In this document: piece by piece, positions 9,034 to 23,622 of the stretch
How the letters are laid out: each line of letters starts with the position of its first letter
Position numbering within the stretch: position 1 is the stretch's first letter
Assembly (NCBI GenBank): GCA_964058805.1
Contig: CAXKVV010002167.1
Coordinates: forward strand, 62,001-126,000
Reading direction: 5' to 3'
Source of the DNA: Schoenoplectus triqueter
Lineage: Eukaryota; Streptophyta; Magnoliopsida; Poales; Cyperaceae
Length of the DNA: 64,000 bases
Translations under genes and position numbers: made by a program
The notes under the pieces: generated by a model
Told to the model about the DNA's origin: nothing
The model's input: only the letters and a program-made list of their open reading frames with translations
Database searches by the model: none

Positions 9034-10675
9034 GTGTCCGAGCGCGCAAAACTTGAAAACGGGACAGGACGCCCTCGGTACCGCCGAAAACGAGTCCGGG
9101 CGCGCAAAACATGAAAACGGGACTCGACGCCCTCGGCAACGCCCAAAACGTGTCCGGCCGCGCAAAACTCGAAAACGGGACCCGACGACGTCGGCACCGC
9201 CGAAATCGAGTCCGGGCGCGCAAAACATGAAAACGGCACCCGACGACCTCGGCAATGCCCAAAACGTGTCCGGGCGCGAAAAACTTGAAAACGGGAAAGG
9301 ACGCCCTCGGTACCGCCGAAAACGAGTCAGGGCGCACAAAACAAGAAAACGAGACCCGACAACCTCGGCGCCGCCGAAAACGAGTCCGGGCGCGCAAAAC
9401 ATTAAAACTAGACCCGACGACCGCGGCAACGCCCAAAACGTGTCCGAGCGCGCAAAACTCGAAAACGGGACAGGACGCCCTCGGTACCGCCGAAAACGAG
9501 TACGGGCGCGCAAAACATGAAAACGGGACTCGACGCCCTCGGCAACGCCCAAAACGTGTCCGGCCGCGCAAAACTCGAAAACGGGACAGGTCACCCTCGA
9601 CACCGCCGAAAACGAGTCCGGGCGAGCAAAACATGAAAAAGTTTCTCGACGACCTCGGCAACGCCCAAAACGTGTCCGGGCGCGAAAAACTTGAAAAAGG
9701 GAAAGGACGCCCTCGGAACCGCCGAAAACGAGTCCGGCCGCGCAAAACAAGAAAACCGGACCCGACGCCCTCGGCACCGCCGTAAACGAGTCCGGGCGCG
9801 CAAAACATGAAAACGGGACTCGACGCCCTCGGCAACGCCCAAAACGTGTCCGGGCGCGCAAAACTCGAAAACGGGATAGGACGCCCTCGGTACCTCCCAA
9901 AACGAGTCCGGGCGTGCAAAACATGAAAACGTGACCCGACGACCTCGGCACCGCCCAAAACGTGTCCGAGCGCGCAAAACTCGAAAACGGGACAGGACGC
10001 CCTCGGTACCGCCGAAAACGAGTCCGGGCGCGAAAAACATGAAAACGGGACTCGACGCCCTCGGCAACGCCCAAAACGTGTCCGGCCGCGCAAAACTCGA
10101 AAACGGGACCCGACGACGTTGGCACCGCCGAAAATGAGTCCGGGCGCGCAAAACATGAAAACGGCACCCGACGACCTCGGCAACGCCCAAAACGTGTCCG
10201 GGCGCGAAAAACTTGAAAACGGGAAAGGACGCCCTCGGTACCGCCGAAAACGAGTCAGGGCGCACAAAACAAGAAAACGAGACCCGACAACCTCGGCGCC
10301 GCCGAAAACGGGTCCGGGCGCGCAAAACATTAAAACTAGACCCGACGACCGCGGCAACGCCCAAAACGTGTCCGAGCGCGCAAAACTCGAAAACGGGACA
10401 GGACGCCCTCGGTACCGCCGAAAACGAGTACGGGCGCGCAAAACATGAAAACGGGACTCGACGCCCTCGGCAACGCCCAAAACGTGTCCGGCCGCGCAAA
10501 ACTCGAAAACGGGACAGGTCACCCTCGGTACCGCTGAAAACGTGACGAGTCCGGGCGCGCAAAACATGAAAACGGGACTCGACGCCCTCGGCAACGCCCA
10601 AAACGTGTCCGGGCGCGCAAAACTCGAAAACGGGATAGGACGCCCTCGGTACCGCCGAAAACGTGTCCGGGCGCG
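9034..10675. repeat. Higher-order block L1, copy 2
   Basis: Copy of 5144-6785 at offset 3,890 bp, carrying the same rare variants in the same order, including the CGTGACGAGTCC insertion near 10540. Homology stops near 10675, where the last monomers take different variants. Confidence 0.85.
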
Positions 10676-11639
10676 CAAAACATGAAAACGGGACCCGACG
10701 ACCTCGGCACCGCCGAAAACTAGTCCGGGCGCGCAAAACATGAAAACGGGACCAAACGACCTCGGCAACGCCGAAAACGTGTCCGGGCGCGCCAAAACAA
10801 GAAAACGGGTCCCGACGACGTCGGCACCGCCGAAAATGAGTCCGGACGGGCTAAACATGAAAACGACACCCGACGACCTCGTCAACGCCCAAAACGTGTC
10901 CGGCACGAAAAACTTGAAAACAGGAAAGGACGCCCTCGGTACCGCCGAAAACATGTACGGGCGCGCAAAACATGAAAACGGGACCCGACGCCCTCGGCAC
11001 CGCCGTAAACGAGTCCGGGCGCGCAAAACTTGAAAACGGGAAAGGACGCCCCGGCAACGCCGAAAACGAGTCCGGGCGCGCAAAACATGAAAACGGGACC
11101 CGACGACCTCGGCACCGCCGAAAACGAGTCCGGGCGAGCAAATCATGAAAACGGGACCCGACGACCTCGGCAACGCCCAAAACTTGTCCGAGCGCGCAAA
11201 ACTCGAAAACGGGACAGGACGCCCTCGGTACCGCCGAAAACGAGTCCGGGCGCGCAAAACATGAAAACGGGACCCGACGCCCTCGGCACCGCCGTAAACG
11301 AGTCCGGGCGCGCAAAACTTGAAAACGGGAAAGGACGCCCCCGGCACCGCCGAATACGAGTCCGGGCGCGCAAAGCATGAAAACGGGACCCGACGACCTC
11401 GGCAACGCCGAAAATGTGTCCGGGCGCGCAAAACAAGAAAACGGGACCCGACGACGTCGGCACCGCCGAAAACGAGTCCGGGTGCGCAAAACATGAAAAC
11501 GACACCCGATGACCTCGGCAACGCCCAAAACGTGTCCGAGCGCGCAAAACTCGAAAACGGGACAGGACGCTCTCGGTACCGCCGAAAACGAGTCCGGGCG
11601 CGCAAAACATGAAAACGGGACTCGACGACCAAAACGTGT

Positions 11640-13290
11640 CCGGGCGCGCAAAACTCGAAAACGGGACAGGACGCCCTCGGTACCGCCGAAAACGTGTCCG
11701 GGCGCGCAAAACATGAAAACGGGACCCGACGACCGCGGCAACGCCCAAAACATGTCCGGGCGTGCAAAACTCGAAAACGGGACAGGACGCCCTCGGTACC
11801 GCCGAAAACGTGTCCGGGCGGGCAAAACATGAAAACGGGACCCGACGCCCTCGGCACCGCCGTAAACGAGTCCATGCGCACAAAACTTGAAAACGGGAAA
11901 GGAGTCCTCGGTAACGCCGAAAACGAGTCCGGGCGCGCAAAACATGAAAACGGGACCCGACGACCTCGGCACCGCCGAAAACGCGTCCGGGCACGTAAAA
12001 CAGGAAAACGGGACCCGACGACCTCGGCACCGCCGAAAACGAGTCCGGGCGCGCAAAACATGAAAACGAGACCCGACCACCGCGGCAACCCTGAAAACGT
12101 GTCCGGGCGCGCAAAACAAGAAAACGGGACCCGACGACGTCGGCACCGCCGAAAACGAGTCCGGGCGCGCAAAACATGGTAACGGCACCCGACGACCTCG
12201 GTAACCTCCTAAACGTGTCCGGGCGCGAAAAACTTGAAAACGAGTCCGTGTGCGCAAAACAAGAAAACGGGACCCGATGACGTCGGCACCGCCGAAAACG
12301 AGTCCGGGCGAGCAAAACATGAAAAAGTTTCTCGACGACCTCGGCAACGCCCAAAACGTGTCCGGGCGCGAAAAACTTGAAAAAGGGAAAGGACGCCCTC
12401 GGAACCGCCGAAAACGAGTCCGGCCGCGCAAAACAAGAAAACCGGACCCGACGCCCTCGGCACCGCCGTAAACGAGTCCGGGCGCGCAAAACTTGAAAAC
12501 GGGAAAGGACGCCCTCGGTAACGCCGAAAAAGAGTCCGGGCGCGCAAAACATGAAAACGGGACCTGACGACCTCGGCACCAACGAAAACAAGTGCGGGCG
12601 CGCAAAACATGAAAACGGGACCCGACGACCTCGGCAACGCCGAAAACGTGTCCGGGCGCGCAAAACAAGAAAACGGGACCCGACGACGTCGACACCGCCG
12701 AAAACGAGTCCGGGCGCGCAAAACATGAAAACGGCACCCGACGACCTCGGCAACGCCCAAAACGTGTTTGGGCGCGAAAAACTTGAAAACGGGAAAGGAC
12801 GCCCTCGGTACCGCCGAAAACGAGTCCGGGCGCGCAAAACAAGAAAACGGGACCCGACGACGTCGGCACCGCCGAAAACGAGTCCGGGTGCGCAAAACAT
12901 GAAAACGGCACCCGATGACCTCGGCAACGCCCAAAACGTGTCCGAGCGCGCAAAACTCGAAAACGGGACAGGACGCCCTCGGTACCGCCGAAAACGAGTC
13001 CGGGCGCGCAAAACATGAAAACGGGACTCGACGCCCTCGGCAACGCCCAAAACGTGTCCGGGCGCGCAAAACTCAAAAACGGGACAGGACGCCCTCGGTA
13101 CCGCCGAAAACGTGTCCGGGCGCGCAAAACATGAAAACGGGACCCGACGCCCTCGGCACCGCCGTAAACGAGTCCGGGCGCACAAAACTTGAAAACGAGA
13201 AAGGACACCCTCGGTAGCAACGAAAACGAGTCCGGGCGCGCACAACATGAAAACGGGACCCGACGACCTCGGCACCGCCGAAAACTAGTC
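11640..13290. repeat. Higher-order block with a 31-bp monomer deletion, copy 1
   Basis: Matches 29587-31237 at offset 17,947 bp. Both copies carry GAGTCCATGCG, CACGTAAAACAGG, CATGAAAAAGTTTCTCG and a monomer from which 31 bp is missing between two GAAAACG words (junction at about 12241). Confidence 0.8.
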
Positions 13291-16200
13291 CGGGCGCGCA
13301 CAACATGAAAACGGGACCCGACGACCTCGGCAACGCCCAAAACGTGTCCGGGCGCGCAAAACTCGAAAACGGGACGGGACGCCCTCGGCACCGCCGAAAA
13401 CGAGTTCGGGCGCGCAAAACAAGAAAACGGGACCCGACGCCCTCGGCACCGCTGTAAACAAGTCCGGGCGCGCAAAACTTGAAAACGGGAAAGGACGCCC
13501 TCGGTAACGCCGAAAACGAGTCCGACCGCGCAAAACATGAAAACGGGACCCGACGACCTCGGCACCAACGAAAACGAGTCCGGGCGCGCAAAACATGAAA
13601 ACGGGACCCGACGACCTCGGCAACGCCGAAAACGTGTCCGGGAGCGCAAAACAAGAAAACGGGACCCGACGACGTCGACACCGCCGAAAACGAGTCCGGG
13701 CGCGCAAAACATGAAAACGGCACCCGACGACCGCGGCAACGCCCAAAACGTGTCCGGGCGCGAAAAACTTGAAAACGGGAAAGGACGCCCTCGGCACCGC
13801 CGTAAACGAGTCCGGGCGCGCAAAACTTGAAAACGGGAAAGGACGCCCCCGGCAACGCCGAAAACGAGTCCGGGCGCGCAAAACTTGAAAACGGGAAAGG
13901 ACGCCCCCGGCAACGCCGAAAACGAGTCCGGGCGCGCAAAACATGAAAACGGTACCCGACGACCTCGGCACCGCCGAAAACGAGTCCGGGCGAGCAAAAC
14001 ATGAAAACGGTACCCGACGACCTCGGCAACGCCGAAAACGAGTCCGGGCGCGCAAAACAAGAAAACGGGACCCGACGACGTCGGCAACGCCCAAAACGTG
14101 TCCGAGCGCGCAAAACTCGAAAACGGGACAGGACGCCCTCGGTATCGCCGAAAACGAGTCCGGGCGCTCAAAACATGAAAACGGGACCCGACGCCCTCGG
14201 CACCGCCGTAAACGAGTCCGGGCGCGCAAAACTTGAAAACGGGAAAGGACGCCCCCGGCACCGCCGAATACGAGTCCGGGCGCGCAAAGCATGAAAACGG
14301 GACCCGACGACCTCGGCAACGCCGAATATGTGTCCGGGCGCGCAAAACAAGAAAACGGGACCGGACGACGTCGGCACCGTCGAAAACGAGTCCGGGCGCG
14401 CAAAACATGAAAACGGCACCCGACGACCTCGGCAACGCCCAAAACGTGTCCGGGCGCGAAAAACTTGAAAACGGGAAAGGACGCCCTCGGTACCGCCGAA
14501 AACGAGTCCGGGCGCGCAAAACAAGAAAACGGGACCCGACGACGTCGGCACCGCCGAAAACGAGTCCGGGGGCGCAAAACATGAAAACGGCACCCGATGA
14601 CCTCGGCAACGCCCAAAACGTGTCCGAGCGCGCAAAACTCGAAAACGGGACAAGACGCCCTCGGTACCGCCGAAAACGAGTCCGGGCGCGCAAAACATTA
14701 AAACGGGACTCGACGCCCTCGGCAACGCCCAAAACGTGTCCGGGCGCGCAAAACTCAAAAACGGGACAGGACGCCCTCGGTACCGCCAAAAACGTGTCCG
14801 GGCGCGCAAAACATGAAAACGGGACCCGACGCCCTCGGCACCGCCGTAAACGAGTCCGGGCGCGCAAAACTTGAAAACGGGAAAGGACGCCCTCGGTAGC
14901 AACGAAAACGAGTCCGGGCGCGCAAAACATGAAAACGGGACCCGGCGACCTCGGCACCGCCGAAAACTAGTCCGGGCGCGCAAAACAAGAAAACGGGACC
15001 CGACGACCTCGGCACCGCCGTAAACGAGTCCGGGCGCGCAAAACTTGAAAACGGGAAAGGACGCCCTCGGTAACGCCGAAAAAGAGTCCGGGCGCGCAAA
15101 ACATGAAAACGGGACCTGACGACCTCGGCACCAACGAAAACAAGTGCGGGCGCGCAAAACATGAAAACAGGACCCGACGACCTCGGCAACGCCGAAAACG
15201 TGTCCGGGCGCGCAAAAGAAGAAAACGGGACCCGACGACGTCGACACCGCCGAAAACGAGTCCGGGCGCGCAAAACAAGAAAACGGGACCCGACGACGTC
15301 GACACCGCCGAAAACGAGTCCGGGCGCGCAAAACATGAAAACGGCACCCGACGACCTCGGCAACGCCCAAAACGTGTCTGGGCGCGAAAAACTTGAAAAC
15401 GGGAAAGGACGCCCTCGGTACCGCCGAAAACGAGTCCGGGCGCGCAAAACAAGAAAACGGGACCCGACGACGTCGGCACCGTCGAAAACGAGTCCGGGCG
15501 CGCAAAACATGAAAACGGCACCCGACGACCTCGGCAACGCCCAAAACGTGTCCGGGCGCGAAAAACTTGAAAACGGGAAAGGACGCCCTCGGTACCGCCG
15601 AAAACGAGTCCGGGCGCGCAAAACAAGAAAACGGGACCCGACGACGTCGGCACCGCCGAAAACGAGTCCGGGTGCGCAAAACATGAAAACGGCACCCGAT
15701 GACCTCGGCAACGCCCAAAACGTGTCCGAGCGCGCAAAACTCGAAAACGGGACAAGACGCCCTCGGTACCGCCGAAAACGAGTCCGGAAGCGCAAAACAT
15801 TAAAACGGGACTCGACGCCCTCGGCAACGCCCAAAACGTGTCCGGGCGCGCAAAACTCAAAAACGGGACAGGACGCCCTCGGTACCGCCAAAAACGTGTC
15901 CGGGCGCGCAAAACATGAAAACGGGACCCGACGCCCTCGGCACCGCCGTAAACGAGTCCGGGCGCGCAAAACTTGAAAACGGGAAAGGACGCCCTCGGTA
16001 GCAACGAAAACGAGTCCGGGCGCGCAAAACATGAAAACGGGACCCGGCGACCTCGGCACCGCCGAAAACTAGTCCGGGCGCGCAAAACAAGAAAACGGGA
16101 CCCGACGACCTCGGCACCGCCGTAAACGAGTCCGGGCGCGCAAAACTTGAAAACGGGAAAGGACGCCCTCGGTAACGCCGAAAAAGAGTCCGGGCGCGCA

Positions 16201-17358
16201 AAACATGAAAACGGGACCTGACGACCTCGGCACCAACGAAAACGAGTGCGGGCGCGCAAAACATGAAAACGGGACCCGACGACCTCGGCAACGCCGAAAA
16301 CGTGTCCGGGCGCGCAAAACAAGAAAACGGGACCCGACGACGTCGACACCGCCGAAAACGAGTCCGGGCGCGCAAAACAAGAAAACGGGACCCGACGACG
16401 TCGACACCGCCGAAAACGAGTCCGGGCGCGCAAAACATGAAAACGGCACCCGACGACCGCGGCAACGCCCAAAACGTGTCCGGGCGCGAAAAACTTGAAA
16501 ACGGGAAAGGACGCCCTCGGCACCGCCGTAAACGAGTCCGGGCGCGCAAAACTTGAAAACGGGAAAGGACGCCCCCGGCAACGCCGAAAACGAGTCCGGG
16601 CGCGCAAAACATGAAAACGGTACCCGACGACCTCGGCACCGCCGAAAACGAGTCCGGGCGAGCAAAACATGAAAACGGTACCCGACGACCTCGGCAACGC
16701 CGAAAACGAGTCCGGGCGCGCAAAACAAGAAAACGGGACCCGACGACGTCGGCAACGCCCAAAACGTGTCCGAGCGCGCAAAACTCGAAAACGGGACAGG
16801 ACGCCCTCGGTATCGCCGAAAACGAGTCCGGGCGCTCAAAACATGAAAACGGGACCCGACGCCCTCGGCACCGCCGTAAACGAGTCCGGGCGCGCAAAAC
16901 TTGAAAACGGGAAAGGACGCCCCCGGCACCGCCGAATACGAGTCCGGGCGCGCAAAGCATGAAAACGGGACCCGACGACCTCGGCAACGCCGAAAATGTG
17001 TCCGGGCGCGCAAAACAAGAAAACGGGACCCGACGACGTCGGCACCGTCGAAAACGAGTCCGGGCGCGCAAAACATGAAAACGGCACCCGACGACCTCGG
17101 CAACGCCCAAAACGTGTCCGGGCGCGAAAAACTTGAAAACGGGAAAGGACGCCCTCAGTACCGCCGAAAACGAGTCCGGGCGCGCAAAACAAGAAAACGG
17201 GACCCGACGACGTCGGCACCGCCGAAAACGAGTCCGGGTGCGCAAAACATGAAAACGGCACCCGATGACCTCGGCAACGCCCAAAACGTGTCCGAGCGCG
17301 CAAAACTCGAAAACGGGACAAGACGCCCTCGGTACCGCCGAAAACGAGTCCGGGCGCG
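13286..17358. repeat. Higher-order block, 6,264-bp duplication, copy 1
   Basis: Recurs at 19550-23622 with an offset of 6,264 bp (exactly 108 monomers) over most of its length. Copy 1 has one extra monomer near 13.85 kb, and copy 2 has one extra CTAG-bearing monomer near 19.55 kb. The part 16069-17358 is additionally repeated at 17983-19272 (offset 1,914 bp, 33 monomers). ACTAGT-bearing monomers mark the unit edges. Confidence 0.85.
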
Positions 17359-19549
17359 CAAAACAAGAAAACGGGACCCGACGACGTCGGCACCGTCGAA
17401 AACGAGTCCGGGCGCGCAAAACATGAAAACGGCACCCGACGACCTCGGCAACGCCCAAAACGTGTCCGGGCGCGAAAAACTTGAAAACGGGAAAGGACGC
17501 CCTCGGTACCGCCGAAAACGAGTCCGGGCGCGCAAAACAAGAAAACGGGACCCGACGACGTCGGCACCGCCGAAAACGAGTCCGGGTGCGCAAAACATGA
17601 AAACGGCACCCGATGACCTCGGCAACGCCCAAAACGTGTCCGAGCGCGCAAAACTCGAAAACGGGACAAGACGCCCTCGGTACCGCCGAAAACGAGTCCG
17701 GAAGCGCAAAACATTAAAACGGGACTCGACGCCCTCGGCAACGCCCAAAACGTGTCCGGGCGCGCAAAACTCAAAAACGGGACAGGACGCCCTCGGTACC
17801 GCCAAAAACGTGTCCGGGCGCGCAAAACATGAAAACGGGACCCGACGCCCTCGGCACCGCCGTAAACGAGTCCGGGCGCGCAAAACTTGAAAACGGGAAA
17901 GGACGCCCTCGGTAGCAACGAAAACGAGTCCGGGCGCGCAAAACATGAAAACGGGACCCGGCGACCTCGGCACCGCCGAAAACTAGTCCGGGCGCGCAAA
18001 ACAAGAAAACGGGACCCGACGACCTCGGCACCGCCGTAAACGAGTCCGGGCGCGCAAAACTTGAAAACGGGAAAGGACGCCCTCGGTAACGCCGAAAAAG
18101 AGTCCGGGCGCGCAAAACATGAAAACGGGACCTGACGACCTCGGCACCAACGAAAACGAGTGCGGGCGCGCAAAACATGAAAACGGGACCCGACGACCTC
18201 GGCAACGCCGAAAACGTGTCCGGGCGCGCAAAACAAGAAAACGGGACCCGACGACGTCGACACCGCCGAAAACGAGTCCGGGCGCGCAAAACAAGAAAAC
18301 GGGACCCGACGACGTCGACACCGCCGAAAACGAGTCCGGGCGCGCAAAACATGAAAACGGCACCCGACGACCGCGGCAACGCCCAAAACGTGTCCGGGCG
18401 CGAAAAACTTGAAAACGGGAAAGGACGCCCTCGGCACCGCCGTAAACGAGTCCGGGCGCGCAAAACTTGAAAACGGGAAAGGACGCCCCCGGCAACGCCG
18501 AAAACGAGTCCGGGCGCGCAAAACATGAAAACGGTACCCGACGACCTCGGCACCGCCGAAAACGAGTCCGGGCGAGCAAAACATGAAAACGGTACCCGAC
18601 GACCTCGGCAACGCCGAAAACGAGTCCGGGCGCGCAAAACAAGAAAACGGGACCCGACGACGTCGGCAACGCCCAAAACGTGTCCGAGCGCGCAAAACTC
18701 GAAAACGGGACAGGACGCCCTCGGTATCGCCGAAAACGAGTCCGGGCGCTCAAAACATGAAAACGGGACCCGACGCCCTCGGCACCGCCGTAAACGAGTC
18801 CGGGCGCGCAAAACTTGAAAACGGGAAAGGACGCCCCCGGCACCGCCGAATACGAGTCCGGGCGCGCAAAGCATGAAAACGGGACCCGACGACCTCGGCA
18901 ACGCCGAAAATGTGTCCGGGCGCGCAAAACAAGAAAACGGGACCCGACGACGTCGGCACCGTCGAAAACGAGTCCGGGCGCGCAAAACATGAAAACGGCA
19001 CCCGACGACCTCGGCAACGCCCAAAACGTGTCCGGGCGCGAAAAACTTGAAAACGGGAAAGGACGCCCTCAGTACCGCCGAAAACGAGTCCGGGCGCGCA
19101 AAACAAGAAAACGGGACCCGACGACGTCGGCACCGCCGAAAACGAGTCCGGGTGCGCAAAACATGAAAACGGCACCCGATGACCTCGGCAACGCCCAAAA
19201 CGTGTCCGAGCGCGCAAAACTCGAAAACGGGACAAGACGCCCTCGGTACCGCCGAAAACGAGTCCGGGCGCGCAAAACATTAAAACGGGACTCGACGCCC
19301 TCGACAACGCCCAAAACGTGTCCGGGCGCGCAAAACTCAAAAACGGGACAGGACGCCCTCGGTACCGCCAAAAACGTGTCCGTGCGCGCAAAACATGAAA
19401 ACGGGACCCGACGCCCTCGGCACCGCCGTAAACGAGTCCGGGCGCGCAAAACTTGAAAACGGGAAAGGACGCCCTCGGCAGCAACGAAAACGAGTCCGGG
19501 CGCGCAAAACATGAAAACGGGACCCGGCGACCTCGGCACCGCCGAAAAC

Positions 19550-22500
19550 TAGTCCGGGCGCGCAAAACAAGAAAACGGGACCCGACGACCTCGGCACCGC
19601 CGAAAACTAGTCCGGGCGCGCACAACATGAAAACGGGACCCGACGACCTCGGCAACGCCCAAAACGTGTCCGGGCGCGCAAAACTCGAAAACGGGACGGG
19701 ACGCCCTCGGCACCGCCGAAAACGAGTTCGGGCGCGCAAAACAAGAAAACGGGACCCGACGCCCTCGGCACCGCCGTAAACAAGTCCGGGTGCGCAAAAC
19801 TTGAAAACGGGAAAGGACGCCCTCGGTAACGCCGAAAACGAGTCCGGCCGCGCAAAACATGAAAACGGGACCCGACGACCTCGGCACCAACGAAAACGAG
19901 TCCGGGCGCGCAAAACATGAAAACGGGACCCGACGACCTCGGCAACGCCGAAAACGTGTCCGGGAGCGCAAAACAAGAAAACGGGACCCGACGACGTCGA
20001 CACCGCCGAAAACGAGTCCGGGCGCGCAAAACATGAAAACGGCACCCGACGACCGCGGCAACGCCCAAAACGTGTCCGGGCGCGAAAAACTTGAAAACGG
20101 GAAAGGACGCCCTCGGCACCGCCGTAAACGAGTCCGGGCGCGCAAAACTTGAAAACGGGAAAGGACGCCCCCGGCAACGCCGAAAACGAGTCCGGGCGCG
20201 CAAAACATGAAAACGGTACCCGACGACCTCGGCACCGCCGAAAACGAGTCCGGGCGAGCAAAACATGAAAACGGTACCCGACGACCTCGGCAACGCCGAA
20301 AACGAGTCCGGGCGCGCAAAACAAGAAAACGGGACCCGACGACGTCGGCAACGCCCAAAACGTGTCCGAGCGCGCAAAACTCGAAAACGGGACAGGACGC
20401 CCTCGGTATCGCCGAAAACGAGTCCGGGCGCTCAAAACATGAAAACGGGACCCGACGCCCTCGGCACCGCCGTAAACGAGTCCGGGCGCGCAAAACTTGA
20501 AAACGGGAAAGGACGCCCCCGGCACCGCCGAATACGAGTCCGGGCGCGCAAAGCATGAAAACGGGACCCGACGACCTCGGCAACGCCGAAAATGTGTCCG
20601 AGCGCGCAAAACAAGAAAACGGGACCGGACGACGTCGGCACCGTCGAAAACGAGTCCGGGCGCGCAAAACATGAAAACGGCACCCGACGACCTCGGCAAC
20701 GCCCAAAACGTGTCCGGGCGCGAAAAACTTGAAAACGGGAAAGGACGCCCTCGGTACCGCCGAAAACGAGTCCGGGCGCGCAAAACAAGAAAACGGGACC
20801 CGACGACGTCGGCACCGCCGAAAACGAGTCCGGGAGCGCAAAACATGAAAACGGCACCCGATGACCTCGGCAACGCCCAAAACGTGTCCGAGCGCGCAAA
20901 ACTCGAAAACGGGACAAGACGCCCTCGGTACCGCCGAAAACGAGTCCGGGCGCGCAAAACATTAAAACGGGACTCGACGCCCTCGGCAACGCCCAAAACG
21001 TGTCCGGGCGCGCAAAACTCAAAAACGGGACAGGACGCCCTCGGTACCGCCAAAAACGTGTCCGGGCGCGCAAAACATGAAAACGGGACCCGACGCCCTC
21101 GGCACCGCCGTAAACGAGTCCGGGCGCGCAAAACTTGAAAACGGGAAAGGACGCCCTCGGTAGCAACGAAAACGAGTCCGGGCGCGCAAAACATGAAAAC
21201 GGGACCCGGCGACCTCGGCACCGCCGAAAACTAGTCCGGGCGCGCAAAACAAGAAAACGGGACCCGACGACCTCGGCACCGCCGTAAACGAGTCCGGGCG
21301 CGCAAAACTTGAAAACGGGAAAGGACGCCCTCGGTAACGCCGAAAAAGAGTCCGGGCGCGCAAAACATGAAAACGGGACCTGACGACCTCGGCACCAACG
21401 AAAACAAGTGCGGGCGCGCAAAACATGAAAACAGGACCCGACGACCTCGGCAACGCCGAAAACGTGTCCGGGCGCGCAAAAGAAGAAAACGGGACCCGAC
21501 GACGTCGACACCGCCGAAAACGAGTCCGGGCGCGCAAAACAAGAAAACGGGACCCGACGACGTCGACACCGCCGAAAACGAGTCCGGGCGCGCAAAACAT
21601 GAAAACGGCACCCGACGACCTCGGCAACGCCCAAAACGTGTCTGGGCGCGAAAAACTTGAAAACGGGAAAGGACGCCCTCGGTACCGCCGAAAACGAGTC
21701 CGGGCGCGCAAAACAAGAAAACGGGACCCGACGACGTCGGCACCGTCGAAAACGAGTCCGGGCGCGCAAAACATGAAAACGGCACCCGACGACCTCGGCA
21801 ACGCCCAAAACGTGTCCGGGCGCGAAAAACTTGAAAACGGGAAAGGACGCCCTCGGTACCGCCGAAAACGAGTCCGGGCGCGCAAAACAAGAAAACGGGA
21901 CCCGACGACGTCGGCACCGCCGAAAACGAGTCCGGGTGCGCAAAACATGAAAACGGCACCCGATGACCTCGGCAACGCCCAAAACGTGTCCGAGCGCGCA
22001 AAACTCGAAAACGGGACAAGACGCCCTCGGTACCGCCGAAAACGAGTCCGGAAGCGCAAAACATTAAAACGGGACTCGACGCCCTCGGCAACGCCCAAAA
22101 CGTGTCCGGGCGCGCAAAACTCAAAAACGGGACAGGACGCCCTCGGTACCGCCAAAAACGTGTCCGGGCGCGCAAAACATGAAAACGGGACCCGACGCCC
22201 TCGGCACCGCCGTAAACGAGTCCGGGCGCGCAAAACTTGAAAACGGGAAAGGACGCCCTCGGTAGCAACGAAAACGAGTCCGGGCGCGCAAAACATGAAA
22301 ACGGGACCCGGCGACCTCGGCACCGCCGAAAACTAGTCCGGGCGCGCAAAACAAGAAAACGGGACCCGACGACCTCGGCACCGCCGTAAACGAGTCCGGG
22401 CGCGCAAAACTTGAAAACGGGAAAGGACGCCCTCGGTAACGCCGAAAAAGAGTCCGGGCGCGCAAAACATGAAAACGGGACCTGACGACCTCGGCACCAA

Positions 22501-23622
22501 CGAAAACAAGTGCGGGCGCGCAAAACATGAAAACGGGACCCGACGACCTCGGCAACGCCGAAAACGTGTCCGGGCGCGCAAAACAAGAAAACGGGACCCG
22601 ACGACGTCGACACCGCCGAAAACGAGTCCGGGCGCGCAAAACAAGAAAACGGGACCCGACGACGTCGACACCGCCGAAAACGAGTCCGGGCGCGCAAAAC
22701 ATGAAAACGGCACCCGACGACCGCGGCAACGCCCAAAACGTGTCCGGGCGCGAAAAACTTGAAAACGGGAAAGGACGCCCTCGGCACCGCCGTAAACGAG
22801 TCCGGGCGCGCAAAACTTGAAAACGGGAAAGGACGCCCCCGGCAACGCCGAAAACGAGTCCGGGCGCGCAAAACATGAAAACGGTACCCGACGACCTCGG
22901 CACCGCCGAAAACGAGTCCGGGCGAGCAAAACATGAAAACGGTACCCGACGACCTCGGCAACGCCGAAAACGAGTCCGGGCGCGCAAAACAAGAAAACGG
23001 GACCCGACGACGTCGGCAACGCCCAAAACGTGTCCGAGCGCGCAAAACTCGAAAACGGGACAGGACGCCCTCGGTATCGCCGAAAACGAGTCCGGGCGCT
23101 CAAAACATGAAAACGGGACCCGACGCCCTCGGCACCGCCGTAAACGAGTCCGGGCGCGCAAAACTTGAAAACGGGAAAGGACGCCCCCGGCACCGCCGAA
23201 TACGAGTCCGGGCGCGCAAAGCATGAAAACGGGACCCGACGACCTCGGCAACGCCGAAAATGTGTCCGGGCGCGCAAAACAAGAAAACGGGACCCGACGA
23301 CGTCGGCACCGTCGAAAACGAGTCCGGGCGCGCAAAACATGAAAACGGCACCCGACGACCTCGGCAACGCCCAAAACGTGTCCGGGCGCGAAAAACTTGA
23401 AAACGGGAAAGGACGCCCTCGGTACCGCCGAAAACGAGTCCGGGCGCGCAAAACAAGAAAACGGGACCCGACGACGTCGGCACCGCCGAAAACGAGTCCG
23501 GGTGCGCAAAACATGAAAACGGCACCCGATGACCTCGGCAACGCCCAAAACGTGTCCGAGCGCGCAAAACTCGAAAACGGGACAAGACGCCCTCGGTACC
23601 GCCGAAAACGAGTCCGGGCGCG
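19550..23622. repeat. Higher-order block, 6,264-bp duplication, copy 2
   Basis: Copy of 13286-17358. Shared rare marks include GAGTCCGGAAGCG, CATTAAAACGGGACTCG, GCGCGCAAAAGAAG and GAAAACAAGTGCGGG at the corresponding places. The two copies diverge at about 17358/23622, where one continues with CAAG-type and the other with CATT-type monomers. Confidence 0.85.

Noticed and set aside
7808..12172. A 1,454-codon minus-strand open frame, and many similar frames of 300-1,374 codons across the array
   Set aside because: They read the satellite in all frames, overlap each other on both strands, have no promoter or start context, and encode only the 58-residue cycle forced by the 58-bp unit.
16901..17890. 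Plus-strand Lys/Arg-rich frames (97 to 329 codons) resembling nucleic-acid-binding proteins
   Set aside because: Lengths follow 39 + 58n exactly, start and stop come from the same CATGAAAAC word, and the composition is dictated by the repeat.
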